DNA of 64,000 nucleotides from Anodontia alba (GCA_964016985.1 OZ024828.1:4675701-4739700); one strand, 5' to 3'; counted from the first letter of the stretch, positions 52,484 to 62,520 are shown. Notes: generated by a model from the letters alone, not told the origin. Numbers and translations are program-made.

Positions 52484-52531
52484 TATGAGGGTCACTGATG
52501 AGGCCTTATTGGCCGAAACTTGACACTTCAG
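52484..52531 (+). ncRNA. Hammerhead ribozyme core C
   Basis: TATGAGGGTCA, then CTGATGA (52495-52501), a four-pair stem II GGCC-TTATT-GGCC, then GAAAC (52515-52519): both invariant core blocks are intact. The expected CTAGCTAG stem III and GTC cleavage step of the sister copies are replaced by TTGACACTTC and a T-run, so this is a 3'-truncated ribozyme. Confidence 0.7.
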
Positions 52532-52537
52532 TTTTTT

Positions 52538-52538
52538 C

Positions 52539-52571
<33 letters not shown>
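52538..52571. repeat. Poly-T tract
   Basis: About 33 nearly uninterrupted T. It begins within 20 bases of the hammerhead core. Confidence 0.95.
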
Positions 52572-52744
52572 TGGGTGCGTCGATTGCTCTCATGGGTCAT
52601 TCTTTTAGATTCTATTTCAATCTGTTTGTTAGCAGCCATTTTAGTTTCTTAAATTTGTCTTATTGTGTTTAACAACCCAAATCCTCATCATTTCCCATAT
52701 CATATAGTGAAATATCATAGCTTACAAAGTCCTGGATAACCGGG

Positions 52745-52935
52745 CTACCAAGATAAATATTTTTCTCATTTCTTTACAAAACGTATATTTTGGGTACGCG
52801 TTAGAAGCGCCTCACGGGGTGGCGTTTCTAAAGAGTTCCCGAAACATGTTTTTGTAAAGAAATTAGAAAAAAATCATCATTTTTGCTTAAAAAATTGCTC
52901 ATCTAGAGTATAGCTGAAAAAAAAATATACAGTTT
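52745..52935. mobile_element. Element with H-type core, different ends
   Basis: Core GGGTACGCGTTAGAAGCGCC + TCACGGGGTGGCGTTTCTAA, flanked by TTTACAAAACGTATATTTTG and AACATGTTTTTGTAAA. Outer sequences lack the CATCACGAAAAC terminus. Together with 53350, 54165, 56222 and 57730 it shows that the core exists outside family H. Confidence 0.6.
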
Positions 52936-52944
52936 TTACATAGG

Positions 52945-53103
52945 CGAACGTTAAACAACCAGGTATTAGGTAATTGTCCTCTATAATGCAACAAATCCAT
53001 GTATCAATCTTTCAAAACGCAATGACCTCCCAAAAGGACATCAGATGGATTCGGTATCCAACTACACAGGAATCATCAAATAAAAAAGAGTGAACAACTC
53101 ATA
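52945..53103 (+). repeat. Direct repeat, copy 2
   Basis: TGTCCTCTATAATGCAACAA, ATGACCTCCCAAAAGGACAT and CAGATGGATTCGGTATCCAA correspond to copy 1 at 51907-52078. Roughly three quarters of the bases agree by eye. Confidence 0.65.
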
Positions 53104-53349
53104 AGAAGACATGCCTTATTTTCTCCTGGAATTAAATGAAACTGCTCCAGCCAGGACATCACTGTCTGCCATTCCGCTGATGGTTAAGTAGACTGATTCT
53201 GACTTAAGGACTAGTGCAGTGTGGAATAAAAGTATCCTGGCAATGGAGGTTTTCGAACATTTAGGAAATAAAGGAATCATTACATTAATACATCGATGCA
53301 AAATTGCACATAGTTTTCAGCACTAGATAAGCACATTTTAAACAAAACA

Positions 53350-53440
53350 TTGCTATGTTTTCCATTTCTGCACAAAACATATATTGTGGGTTCTCATGTG
53401 TACCCACAGATTTTTTTTTGTGGAAAAATAAGTAAATTCA
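53350..53440. repeat. Remnant with part of the H-type core
   Basis: CACAAAACATATATTGTGGG + TTCTCATGTGTACCCACAG: outer arms retained, the ACCGCCTCG centre deleted. Confidence 0.5.
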
Positions 53441-54118
53441 ATTCCTATTGTGCTATGATATTTTCACTATATAATGTGGGAAATGAGAAAGATTATCGTT
53501 ATAAACACATTAAGACATAATTGAGCTACAGCATGGGATTTTCAACAACATGTCATTCTGACAAGTGTAGACTAAGACCAGCCCCTACAGATTCAATCAT
53601 TACCTCTGTTGAAGGAGCAGAGGATGGTGTGGCTATATTTACCGCTCTGGTGAGATCTAGGGACAAACTTCATATCACAGGTCCTGGTGAATGAATGTCA
53701 TTAGACGTATCACTAGTAAAAATCTGATTCTGATTCTGAGCAGTTCTTTTACTTTTAGAGGCTTAGTTATTTTTTCTAAGGGTAACTTACAATAAAAATA
53801 AGGTCCATGTGATCAGCAAAGGCTCTGATCAGACTGCGCATATGCAGTTCGCTCAATTATAATAATGTATGCAGTGAAATTAAGTGCAAGGAGTAACAAA
53901 CAATTTGAAAATCCGAAAAATTCTGTAAATACCCTTAATACTGCAGACCCTTGTATACCCATGTTTTTGCTATATATGATAGGAGTGGAGATGGGATTTA
54001 GGGGTACACATTTCATAGACTTGTTAACGTAACAAAGTATAGATGTAAATACAATAACTCACATACCTCAAACAAGAGTGGTATGAGATATCACAAAAGT
54101 GGTATGATATAAATATAT
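53441..54118. other. Mostly unassigned sequence
   Basis: A family U centre scrap (GTGATCAGCAAAGGCTCTGA, TCAGACTGCGCATATGCAG) at 53808-53852 and a decayed CCCTTGTATACCCATGTTTT block at 53946. No gene. Confidence 0.4.
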
Positions 54119-54122
54119 ATTA

Positions 54123-54155
54123 ATATGATATATATATATATATATATATATATTA
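54123..54155. repeat. (AT)n microsatellite
   Basis: About 33 bases of alternating A and T. Confidence 0.95.
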
Positions 54156-54159
54156 TTTG

Positions 54160-54262
54160 TTCATCAAAACCTGTGTTGTATATACCCATTAGAAGCGCCA
54201 CGCCGAGGTAATGGGTACCACAACACAAGTTTTTATGGAGAAATTAGCAAGTAAGCAAGTAC
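54160..54262. mobile_element. Element with H-type core
   Basis: AAACCTGTGTTGTATATACC + CATTAGAAGCGCCACGCCGA, then GGTAATGGGTACCACAACAC + AAGTTTTTATGGAGAAATTA. One inner arm is shortened. Confidence 0.55.
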
Positions 54263-54307
54263 TGATCTTTTTTTATTTGGGAAAGGCTATAACTGGAGCC
54301 ACGGTTA

Positions 54308-54530
54308 AGATTAGCATCCTGGGTAAAAATTGCAGCAGCTGGTAAATTTGATATATATTTTTTTCTTATTTCTACTGAGAAGAGCTTTGACGTTTCATGC
54401 AAATTGTGTCCTTAGGAGACAATTTACATGAAATCCCAAAGCCTACTTTCTGGATAAAGTAAGAACAAATCATCAATTCATTGTCTGCTGAATTTGCCCA
54501 GATAGTGGTAAAGGTCAAAGAACTTATACT
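54308..54530. mobile_element. Family G element
   Basis: TAGCATCCTGGGTAAAAATT, GAGCTTTGACGTTTCATGCA on the left; ATTTACATGAAATCCCAAAG and ATTGTCTGCTGAATTTGCCC on the right, then AGTGGTAAAGGTC. Confidence 0.7.
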
Positions 54531-54539
54531 TACAGAAAG

Positions 54540-55380
54540 TCTCCGTAGACAAAGATAATTAGGTATACGAGACTAATTATAAACTTGGATGTGCCACTGA
54601 CCCCCATGTCTTCCTAGAGCCATTGGTCACAACATAGAACCTGACCGACGAACTCCCATCTGCTGCTATTGTACTTAGAATCCAAAAATATCCGTTAGTA
54701 GGATTTTAAATATATTTCCTATCATTATGCAATATATAGATATTCCGATTAATTTACGTCACAAGTCAAACCCATGTCGTAATAAAATCACATAAATTAT
54801 CAACTAAATTCCTGGTTGACACTGAAGGTTGTATCTTGTCGATGTATTATATGACGATTAAACAACATACACCAATCATCCAGTTGTTGAATCATCAAAT
54901 AGATTTATGAAGAGCCTCATAAAAAACGAAACTATTTCGCACAAAGTATTAAATCAGTAAGTATTAATTAAGATCCTTTATACATTAAAAAACTTCATGT
55001 TATAGCTAAAGATCACGTGTAGAGTCTGTATATATATTGTTTGATAAATTCTCAGACTATTACGAATTTCTCAGAACAATAATCCTGCATGAATTTACGA
55101 AACTTCCTACATGCTTTAATTTCTTTTTTATTCACCAATAAATCTTTATACCTATTCAACTTTGTTTTAATGCATGTTTTTTTTGTTGTTTCTTTTTCTA
55201 TTTTATCATTCCATCATAATTGTAATTGTAAAACTAAAGCACGTGTGTATAACTATCGATAATTAGTATATTCCAATTTCCATACAGTCACAGGTACAGG
55301 TATGAGAATTATGTATACGTTGTCTTTAAATATACGAAAGATTGCCTTTGGTGTCCTTTTCAATAGCGTCTGACAGATCT
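54540..55380. other. Unassigned, apparently unique sequence
   Basis: One of the longest stretches without recognisable repeats. It immediately precedes the candidate exon at 55399. Confidence 0.45.
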
Positions 55381-55398
55381 ATTTCATAGCTGTACAAT

Positions 55399-55551
55399 AT
55401 GATAACAGGTTCGCCGTATGATCACCTATCTGTTTCATTGATTGGTTGTATATTGACAGTCCTATTATTATTCGGTATTTTATTCTATTGCGTGTCTTCA
55501 TTGGACGATTCGGGTTACTTCAACGGCGGATACGCCCACTTATTTTACCTG
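55399..55551 (+). other. Candidate first exon of a membrane protein
   Basis: An ATG at 55399 opens a frame with a short polar start (MITGSPYDHLSVS), a hydrophobic segment of about 18 residues (LIGCILTVLLLFGILFYCVS) and then a polar stem (SLDDSGYFNGGYAHLFYL). A GTACGA-type donor lies at about 55552. This is the plan of a type II membrane protein such as a Golgi enzyme. No repeat overlaps it. I do not recognise the protein and no second exon was found. Confidence 0.3.
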
Positions 55552-55740
55552 GTACGAATCTTTGAAGTTAGGACAAATAATCAGTGAAAATATATATTAT
55601 TATAAACCATACTCATCAGAATTAGAAAGTCGAAATTACCACTTTTATAAGGAAATAATATTTGAGCGTTATCTCTTTATATCGCGTTTATTAAGATATA
55701 TAAGGAAAGAGAAAAACCATCAAAGACATTATATAAAAAA

Positions 55741-55930
<190 letters not shown>

Positions 55931-55934
55931 TTAA

Positions 55935-56220
55935 CAGATTCCTTGACTAAACAATGACACCTCTTATAAAACATTATATTTACCCTCACAGTGAGGGTTC
56001 GAATATGACAGGGTCCAACTAAAGAGTGCACTATCTATCTGCAATTGAATTCAATTTTAGTCAAATTATTATAAAATACATTGTCCAAGTGTACGGGTTA
56101 CACGACAAGCCGCCGTTTGACGCCGAACTTTCAAGCACACTGACTAAAATACTAAAATACTTCTAAAATAAAAACTTAATTTTATTACATAATGCTAGAG
56201 AAGGGGACTATACAGACAAA
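55935..56220. other. Unassigned sequence
   Basis: Nothing recognised. Confidence 0.4.
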
Positions 56221-56221
56221 T

Positions 56222-56340
56222 TGTTTTCTTATTTGTCCATGAAAGCATACGTTGTTTTACTCATTAGAATCGTCTCTTTAATGCGATTCTAATGAGTACC
56301 CACAACGTATGTTCCCGCTTTCGTATAAGGCAATTTTCAA
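56222..56340. mobile_element. Element with H-type core
   Basis: CATGAAAGCATACGTTGTTT + ACTCATTAGAATCGTCTCTT / AATGCGATTCTAATGAGTAC + CCACAACGTATG. The core arms are well preserved, but flanks differ from family H. Confidence 0.65.
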
Positions 56341-56469
56341 TCATTTTGGCTCAGAAAATCTTCTTATCTAAAGTTATGTTGATAATTATTAACCAGTTTT
56401 ATAGCTCCATGTATGCACCTTGTCTTCTCATGTAATGGATCATAAGTAACGCGTACGTCGTTTGTAACG

Positions 56470-56665
56470 TTTGACCCGGAACGTGAGAAAACGTATCATT
56501 GGACATGTGCGCCCAGCGAAGACTCTGATAAGACTGCGCATCCTTGCTGGACGCTCTTCGGTTCGCAAGTGATGCGTGGTTTCTTCAATTGGACAGCAAA
56601 GACTGATCAAACTGCGTGAATGCGCAGGCTGATCTCAGTCTACGTTTGGAGCACATACTCGTAGT
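56470..56665. mobile_element. Family U element, second subfamily, decayed
   Basis: GTGAGAAAACGTATCATTGG, ACATGTGCGCCCAGCGAAGA and later AAACTGCGTGAATGCGCAGG, GCTGATCTCAGTCTACG, GGAGCACATAC. The element is followed to about 56920 by fainter palindromic debris (ACTGCGCATTCCCCACAGTC). Confidence 0.65.
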
Positions 56666-56929
56666 TGTATTTCGGATCCTTGGTAATGAAAATGCCGAGT
56701 CAAGCGAAAATATGTCCCGTAGCATATGCGAAAGGCACAGGCACGGATTATACTGCGCATTCCCCACAGTCTCATCAAAGGCATTGCTCCCCACCATCGT
56801 TGATTCATTGAATTGTATCCAGTGAATCTCAATCAGGACAGTTGAAACCCTGATAGTACTGTGCGGATGACCTGCGTGCTCGCTGTCTGTGTTAGCCTCA
56901 AAGACGCACCTCGAAGACACATTTTAGCT

Positions 56930-57200
56930 TGAAGAGGTCCAAAACATGTTTAAACTAATGTTTCGTCATTAAATAATGTGAAATATAATAGGGATTTCAT
57001 TTATGAGTAAGACATGGCTATGAAAATTCCCGTGTTATTAACTTCAAAGGTCGTAGACACATTAAACGGGGAAAGAAGATACATTATTATACGTTAATAT
57101 GATGATGTAATGAGCTACTAAATACAATACCTGTATGAAAGTTTTCTCGTAACTGCTAAAATTCTGAACTAACAACTGTAACGGAGTAGGCACATGCATT
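56930..57200. other. Unassigned sequence
   Basis: Nothing recognised. Confidence 0.4.
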
Positions 57201-57261
57201 TACAGTAAAATTCCGCTATTGAGACCACTTAATAATAAGACCATTCCGCTAATTGGACCAA

Positions 57262-57666
57262 GGCTGCGTTCAGTTAACCGAAACGTTCGCGGTTAGTCGC
57301 AAAACCAATGCGAACTTTCCGTCCGGCTTCGACAGTTTTCAGCGGAGGGTAGCGAACATCCCCAAAGTATTGTCAAGGTGTCTTTTGGCACAACAATGAT
57401 GGCGGCCTGTTCGAATAAAGTTTATGTATGCTTGTTTTTAACCACAAATATGGAAATATTTATAGCACTGATATTATTTATTTGTTTCTATATAAAATTA
57501 ATAATTATTGATATCAATTTTATTCGATTCAACATCAAGTCTCGTCTACGAGAATAACGGCTAATCTCAAATTGGAGGTAACGTGTGACGGACTTACAAT
57601 AATCGTTCAGACGATGCAAAATATTTCCTGAAAAACGCTTGTGTTTCGCTTTACTGAACGCAGCCC
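57262..57666. mobile_element. Inner element with GGCTGCGTTCAGT ends
   Basis: GGCTGCGTTCAGTTAACCGA to TTTACTGAACGCAGCC. A third copy of one end lies alone at 7089. Interior has no transposase frame. The ends suggest a hAT-type MITE, but no 8 bp duplication is clear. Confidence 0.65.
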
Positions 57667-57706
57667 AGCTTTTGCCATTCCAAAAATGGTGTTTTCTTGT
57701 TATTCT

Positions 57707-57902
57707 ACATAGCTCCAGATGAAAAGGGTATCCGCGTAATATTTTTCGTAATACTCCGCAAAAATATGTTGTGAGTACTCTTTATAAGCGCCTCGGTGAG
57801 GCGCTTATAATGAGTACTCACAACATATTTTTTTTGTGGAATAAAGAGAAAGCTTTCAGTACTTTCTAGTTGAAAGAAGGCACCTTATCTGGAGCTATGT
57901 TC
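57707..57902. mobile_element. ACATAGCTCCAGAT element with H-type core
   Basis: ACATAGCTCCAGATGAAAAG to ACCTTATCTGGAGCTATGT, inside the outer element. Its centre, GTGAGTACTCTTTATAAGCG + CCTCGGTGAGGCGCTTATAA + TGAGTACTCAC, is a strong palindrome with the family H core layout. These ends are unrelated to CATCACGAAAAC. Confidence 0.8.
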
Positions 57903-58049
57903 CACATTTCAATATTAAGACCACCACGCTAATACCACTTTTAGGCAGTACCAAAGGTGATCTTAATAGCGGAATTCTACTGGTGATCACCTCTACAGCC
58001 TTGCTGTAGAAGCTGGCCTTTATAGCAAAGGGTTTGGAGTGATGGGCTT

Positions 58050-58098
58050 TTTCTCGGTTAAGATACATCGTGGTTAGTACCTGGATGGGTGACCACGA
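58050..58098 (+). repeat. 5S rRNA-derived sequence
   Basis: TCGGTTAAGATACATCGTGG followed by TTAGTACCTGGATGGGTGAC aligns with the internal promoter region of 5S rRNA (A box, intermediate element and C box), with a 2-3 base gap. The rest of 5S is absent or unrecognisable. It is therefore a 5S pseudogene fragment or the head of a 5S-derived SINE (SINE3 type), not a functional rRNA gene. Confidence 0.75.
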
Positions 58099-58329
58099 TG
58101 TTTGACTTTGAAGATCCGTGACAGCGGTGGGATGAGAGACACCACCATCATTTCCGGACCCCAGTTGCAGGGACAGGTGTCCCTGGCAGCGTTATATAGG
58201 CTCCATTCTCTGTTCTGCAGGGTGGAGAGTGTTGGATACCTCGAGACAAAGTCAAGAGAAGATGAGCTGAAGTCTACAGATGGTGATGGGCGGGGTGGGG
58301 TGGGGGTGGGGGAGAGGCGCGGGAAAGAG

Positions 58330-59160
58330 AGAAATGTATCATGTATATGGATATACTTCTACGTCACGCACGACCGTATATAGCGGTGTGTTTTCATGCT
58401 CGGCCCCCAGGTTATGGAATTCTCTGTCTTATGCAATCAGAAACTCAGAGTCGTTAAACACTTTTAAGAAAAGTATAAAACCCTTGTGTTAGGCATTATT
58501 AGAAAATGGCAGCATTTCTGTGTTCTTTATTACCTTTTATATATGTTGATGTAGGTATCGGTAGTTGATCCTGCACACTTTGGAGTCCCTTCAGCCGTAG
58601 GCCGTTCCCCTGGGGAAATAGATGACTGGTTCATTCACCGTGCTCCATTTGTGTGTAGGATTGGTGGCATGTTATCCGTATTGCATCCTCGAACACAAGA
58701 GTTAGCGTAACCTAGCCTTAATATTGTATGATGAATGCTGTGTGAGCCTTGTACCCTGTTATGAACTATATATAGCTTGTCCGACTTTTAAACCATGCAT
58801 TTTAAAATTGCCTGTGATGCACTTGTATGTGCTCTTTGAGATATTTTAACAGTCCGACAGCTGATACACATTCCATACTTATTCCACATTTACAGTTTAC
58901 CCGGTCTTCGCTAAGACATTTTTAAATTTTAAGTTGGAATAGTTTATCAGCAGTCCCAATTCTAAATCTCTTAATGATTTAATATCTTAATTTTTACTGT
59001 ATATTGTATGTATGTGTAGGTATGATGACTGTTTACTGTTTTTTACTTATTATTTGTACTTTTAGTTTTTACAGAGGGCCACAAGGTAGACTAGCTAATA
59101 CAGCTAATTGTGTTACCCTCTTTAAACATTGTATAAATAAATAAAAATAAAAATTAAAAA
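58330..59160 (+). mobile_element. LINE 3' end (CR1/L2-like)
   Basis: The frame at 58376-58492 ends GVFSCSAPRLWNSLSYAIRN then SESLNTFKKSIKPLC, the typical C-terminus of CR1/L2-type non-LTR reverse transcriptases. An untranslated region of about 650 bp follows, ending GGCCACAAGGTAGACTAGC, GTTACCCTCTTTAAACATTG, TATAAATAAATAAAA, the same tail as at 48600. Strongly 5'-truncated. Confidence 0.82.
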
Positions 59161-59161
59161 A

Positions 59162-59190
59162 AAGGGGGGGGGGGGGGGGGGGGGGGGGCG
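59162..59190. repeat. G-run
   Basis: About 27 G residues directly after the LINE tail. Confidence 0.95.
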
Positions 59191-59489
59191 GCTTTAATGG
59201 CGACGGTGTAAAGTGGTTGGCATTTTCACAAAGTAAGGCAACGTGTATCTGGTTCTGACTTTAGGACCGCGATGCTTGACTTCGTGGAAGACCTGACAAA
59301 CACTACAAAATATTAACCGTAGAGAAAGAGGACAGGAGAGTGGAAAGTTGTACAGAAGTTTCAGAATTACATGCATTTGAATCAAGGTACAATCTTGAAC
59401 GAGTCCGCGAATTATTATGGTTTTTTTCTCTTCTCCAATACGAAGTAAAGAACTGTGCGTCCCTGTAACATAGGTTCATGGAATAAAGT

Positions 59490-59819
59490 ACGCTGTAAAA
59501 ATTCCCGTAGATTTTACGGTAAATAAGAGCAGCTGGCTGCCAGCGCCTTTACCGTAAATTTTTACGGGGGCCCGTAGAACTTTTGCAGGAATTAACTCGT
59601 AGGATGAGGAAAGGATATGCAACCTTTAGATACCGTGCGTTTGCTCGAATCCCTGCTATGCCCTATACGTTACCTACCTTGCCCTACACTTCCCTGCCAT
59701 GCGTAATTATTACTGTAAACAATCCACAGGCGCCCGTAAAATTTACGGTACATGTGCTAGCAGCCAGTAGCTAGTTGCCAGTATTTGCCGTAAAACCTAA
59801 CGGATCTTTTTACAGTGTA
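59490..59819. mobile_element. CACTGTAAAAA-type element, 330 bp
   Basis: ACGCTGTAAAAATTCCCGTA with GATTTTACGGTAAA at the left; TTTGCCGTAAAACCTAACGG with TTTTTACAGTGT at the right. Inner inverted blocks ACCGTAAATTTTTACGG and CCCGTAAAATTTACGGT. Its near-equal length to 5586-5914 supports a defined element. Confidence 0.82.
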
Positions 59820-59887
59820 CGCTGAGTGATTGGACGTCTGTAGAAAATAATGCATTGGTCCAATGTTCATTTTTTCTGCATAAGACT

Positions 59888-59966
59888 TAAACCCTTTCAT
59901 TCCGGCAGACCAACACGGTTTCCTTTTCAAACAGTTTGGATCCAGATGAGACGGTTCGTCAGAATC
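59888..59966. mobile_element. Family T left half, truncated
   Basis: TTAAACCCTTTCATTCCGGC, AACAGTTTGGATCCAGATGA and GACGGTTCGTCAG; the right half is missing where a family H half begins. Confidence 0.65.
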
Positions 59967-59970
59967 CACA

Positions 59971-60095
59971 CATCACTAAAACAAACCTATATAATGTTGA
60001 CCCCCTTAAACCCCACTTTTATATAGTAAAACTGGGGTTTACAGGGGTATACATTATTTTACTTATTTCTGCTCAAAATATAGATTGAATCTATG
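59971..60095 (+). mobile_element. Family H half element
   Basis: CATCACTAAAACAAACCTAT to CTCAAAATATAGATTGAATC. The central palindrome collapses to ATAGATTGAATCTAT, so the element breaks close to its centre and is joined to retroelement sequence. Confidence 0.88.
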
Positions 60096-60099
60096 TATT

Positions 60100-60657
60100 T
60101 CTAAAGGTACGGTTTCCACCAAAATTTATGATGAACCAGACGATTTTGATTTTGATATAGTCAATTTCCCTTTTCTGGATGGCGATGTCCCACGGCGTAC
60201 CTCATATGGGGTATACATATCTCAACTTATCAGATTCGCGAGAGCTTCTTCAAATCTTAATAACTTTAACTACCGTAATAAAGCCCTTACTGCCAAACTT
60301 CTTAGGCAATGCTATCGTTATTTTAAACTTCGTAAGGCGTTTTCGAAATTTGATCGCAGACACAGTGCCTTGTTAGAAAAACATAGCGTCAGTCTGAAAA
60401 CACTTTTGCAACAAGGTATATCGGAACCAGAATTTTACGGCGACTTAGTGTACAGATTTAGAAAACTTGTAGGTAAATCTAACTTTTCGGAGTAATTCAG
60501 AAAACTAATTAACCGTTATAAAAGAATTGGCCATAGCCTGGATATTATGCGGCAGACTGCATGCCTAGTTGTCAACCCAATCATTGTTGATGGCTATGCT
60601 TCACTCTTTAATTGCACGACGGCGGTTCGGGCCTCAGACCCAATGACGGCCTCTTCC
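60100..60657 (+). pseudogene. Reverse transcriptase-family retroelement, C-terminal pseudogene
   Basis: From about 60105 the frame reads STKIYDEPDDFDFDIVNFPF, LDGDVPRRTSYGVYISQLIR and FYGDLVYRFRKLVG, blocks I know from the region after the reverse transcriptase in a retroelement family frequent in mollusc and cnidarian genomes (family name uncertain). A TAA at 60493 interrupts it, but the same frame continues for about 53 residues (INRYKRIGHSLDIMRQTACL ... NCTTAVRASDPMTASS) to a TAA at 60655. Both the missing N-terminal part and the in-frame stop mark it as dead. Confidence 0.8.
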
Positions 60658-60829
60658 TAAAACTTTAACCAGTAGATGGGGCTTGACGATATGTCTTTGG
60701 CTTGGTTTTCATTTACTCTGGCATACAGTAGAATTAGCCATGGAGTACTCGTCTTTGTTTATTATAGTGATTAATTTGATTTTTGTGTTTTCGCTTTGAT
60801 GAATTGAATGAGTTGGGAGCCTTTATGCG

Positions 60830-61224
60830 AACCGAATTTTTATGTGTTTCTGTATTAAGAGTAGCATCGGGACCCAGGGTGAAGTGAGCTAGCTGTAAAA
60901 GTGCTGTAAACCCCGGTGGTTTGCTCTACTGACCGTTCTAAGGCGGTGATCCCGGTGTTGGTCTTACTCTTTGTTGCTTTGTGGTTTATTCTACGAGGCG
61001 ATTTGTTGTATGTCTTTTCATGTGTCCTTTTGTTCTTGTGTTTTTTAGTCCTTTTAGTATTGCGATTACCTCGCTTGGGGAAGAGAGAGCTAATCTTAGT
61101 GCTTTTCGTACGTTTGTTCGATTTGTGCTTGTTTGGATTTGTCGGTTTCCTCTTCCTCTTGGGTCTGGGAAGGGCTGCGGTTTGTGATTGTGGCACTCCC
61201 TGGACTTTTCTCTTACCTTTTTTT
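60830..61224 (+). repeat. Family D repeat
   Basis: GGGACCCAGGGTGAAGTGAG, GACCGTTCTAAGGCGGTGAT, TTTATTCTACGAGGCGATTT and GGGAAGGGCTGCGGTTTGTG, matching 3340-3725 closely. Both strands open (plus 60916-61248, minus 60855-61238). Directly joined to a family H end. Confidence 0.75.
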
Positions 61225-61227
61225 TTT

Positions 61228-61264
61228 AAGAGGGTCAAAATTATATAGGCATGTTTTCTTGATG
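61228..61264 (-). mobile_element. Family H terminal fragment
   Basis: AGAGGGTCAAAATTATATAG then GCATGTTTTCTTGATG: only the last 37 bases of a reverse copy remain. Confidence 0.75.
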
Positions 61265-61367
61265 GATAGGGTTAAAAGTATATAAGTTAATCAAGTTCTT
61301 GGGTATAAAATCAGTTATATTATATATGACAGGTGTGTCTTATCGTTATTTGACTCATTACAACCGG

Positions 61368-61649
61368 CATCACGAAAACATACCTATATAATTTTGAACC
61401 CCTTAAACCCCACTTTTATATAGTAAAACTTTTGTTTACAGGGGTATACATTATTTTTCTTATTTCTGCTCAAAAACATAGATAGTGGATACTCGTTAGA
61501 ACCGCCTCGTCGAGGCGGTTCTAACGAGTACCCACAATCTATGTTTTGAGCAGAAATATGAAAAATATCATTTTTTTTTTTCGGAAAACGTTCAGTTTTT
61601 TTTTGTGGTGAAATTTTCAATATATTTAGATAGGTGTGTTTTCGTAATG
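61368..61649 (+). mobile_element. Family H element, forward
   Basis: CATCACGAAAACATACCTAT to AGGTGTGTTTTCGTAATG; central palindrome at 61467-61555 is close to perfect; small palindrome altered by a T-run. Confidence 0.94.
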
Positions 61650-62520
61650 TCTGGTGTTGAGTGTTGTCTGGAGGCCGTAGAACTGTCTCCTTATACTTCA
61701 GTAATTGTGTATTTTACTTTTTCTTGTCTTAAAGGATCATTGAGACCAGATGAGCGTATCTGGAAATAGAAAATCGTACTACCGGCGGCTAGGAGTGGTG
61801 AACATTGTTGCACTGTTAACGAACAGACATCTCCATATATACTTTTTTTTATTAAACCTAGTCTGTCATTTTCAGTTGTATATTGAGTTTCTTGCTTCTA
61901 AAGGACTCTGCTTTGCTGAATCTTTTGCATTATGTAACGGTTGCTTGTCCTTTTTTAGTTGCAAGAGAAAGAAGAGGGTGGAATAAGTCGGTGACCCTTC
62001 GTAGTAAATTTATTTACGCAATCAGGCAAACATTTCAAATGATATGCATTCCGTGTTCTGCGAAAATGATTGTAACAAGAGCTCATCATAGAGTGATGTG
62101 CTACTTGATTTACTTTTGACGGAACGCATGATACAACTCACGTGCGCATGGCATTAAAATACGTTTAAAAGAAAAGGAAGTAAGAGAGAAAGAAACTGTA
62201 ACGACAGATGATGTCAGAAGAAGGAAAGACTATAGATATAAAAAGCACACACGAAAACAAACGTCACAGATAAGCATATTTAACTCTTTATATTTGTTTA
62301 CAATACACGTATTGCTCGTAAAATGTCAATGTTAACCACAACGACCACGCGTATTGAACACCTCAGCTAATGATGCAACTTTGATTGGCATAAATTACAT
62401 AATTGCAAAATAATGATGAAGAACAGTTTTAATATTTACCGCCTCTGAGTGTATGTCATTAGCTGTAAACGCCTTGTCTCCATACAAAGTAAATTCATCA
62501 TTTACTTATAACGGTTTGTG
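61650..62520. other. Unassigned sequence
   Basis: No element or supported exon; plus frames 61750-61986 and 61883-62119 have no recognised domain. Confidence 0.4.

Larger units (their letters stand above)
57203..57982. mobile_element. Outer pogo-like element hosting two others
   Basis: CAGTAAAATTCCGCTATTGA with GACCACTTAATAATAAGACC at the left; AAGGTGATCTTAATAGCGGA with ATTCTACTG at the right, the near complement. TA precedes the left end; the right-hand TA is not preserved. About 60 bp of its own sequence remain at the left and about 80 at the right; most of the interior is insertions. Confidence 0.7.

Noticed and set aside
57985..58110. Functional 5S rRNA gene
   Set aside because: Only the internal promoter region resembles 5S; both flanks are unrelated and the helix I strands are missing.
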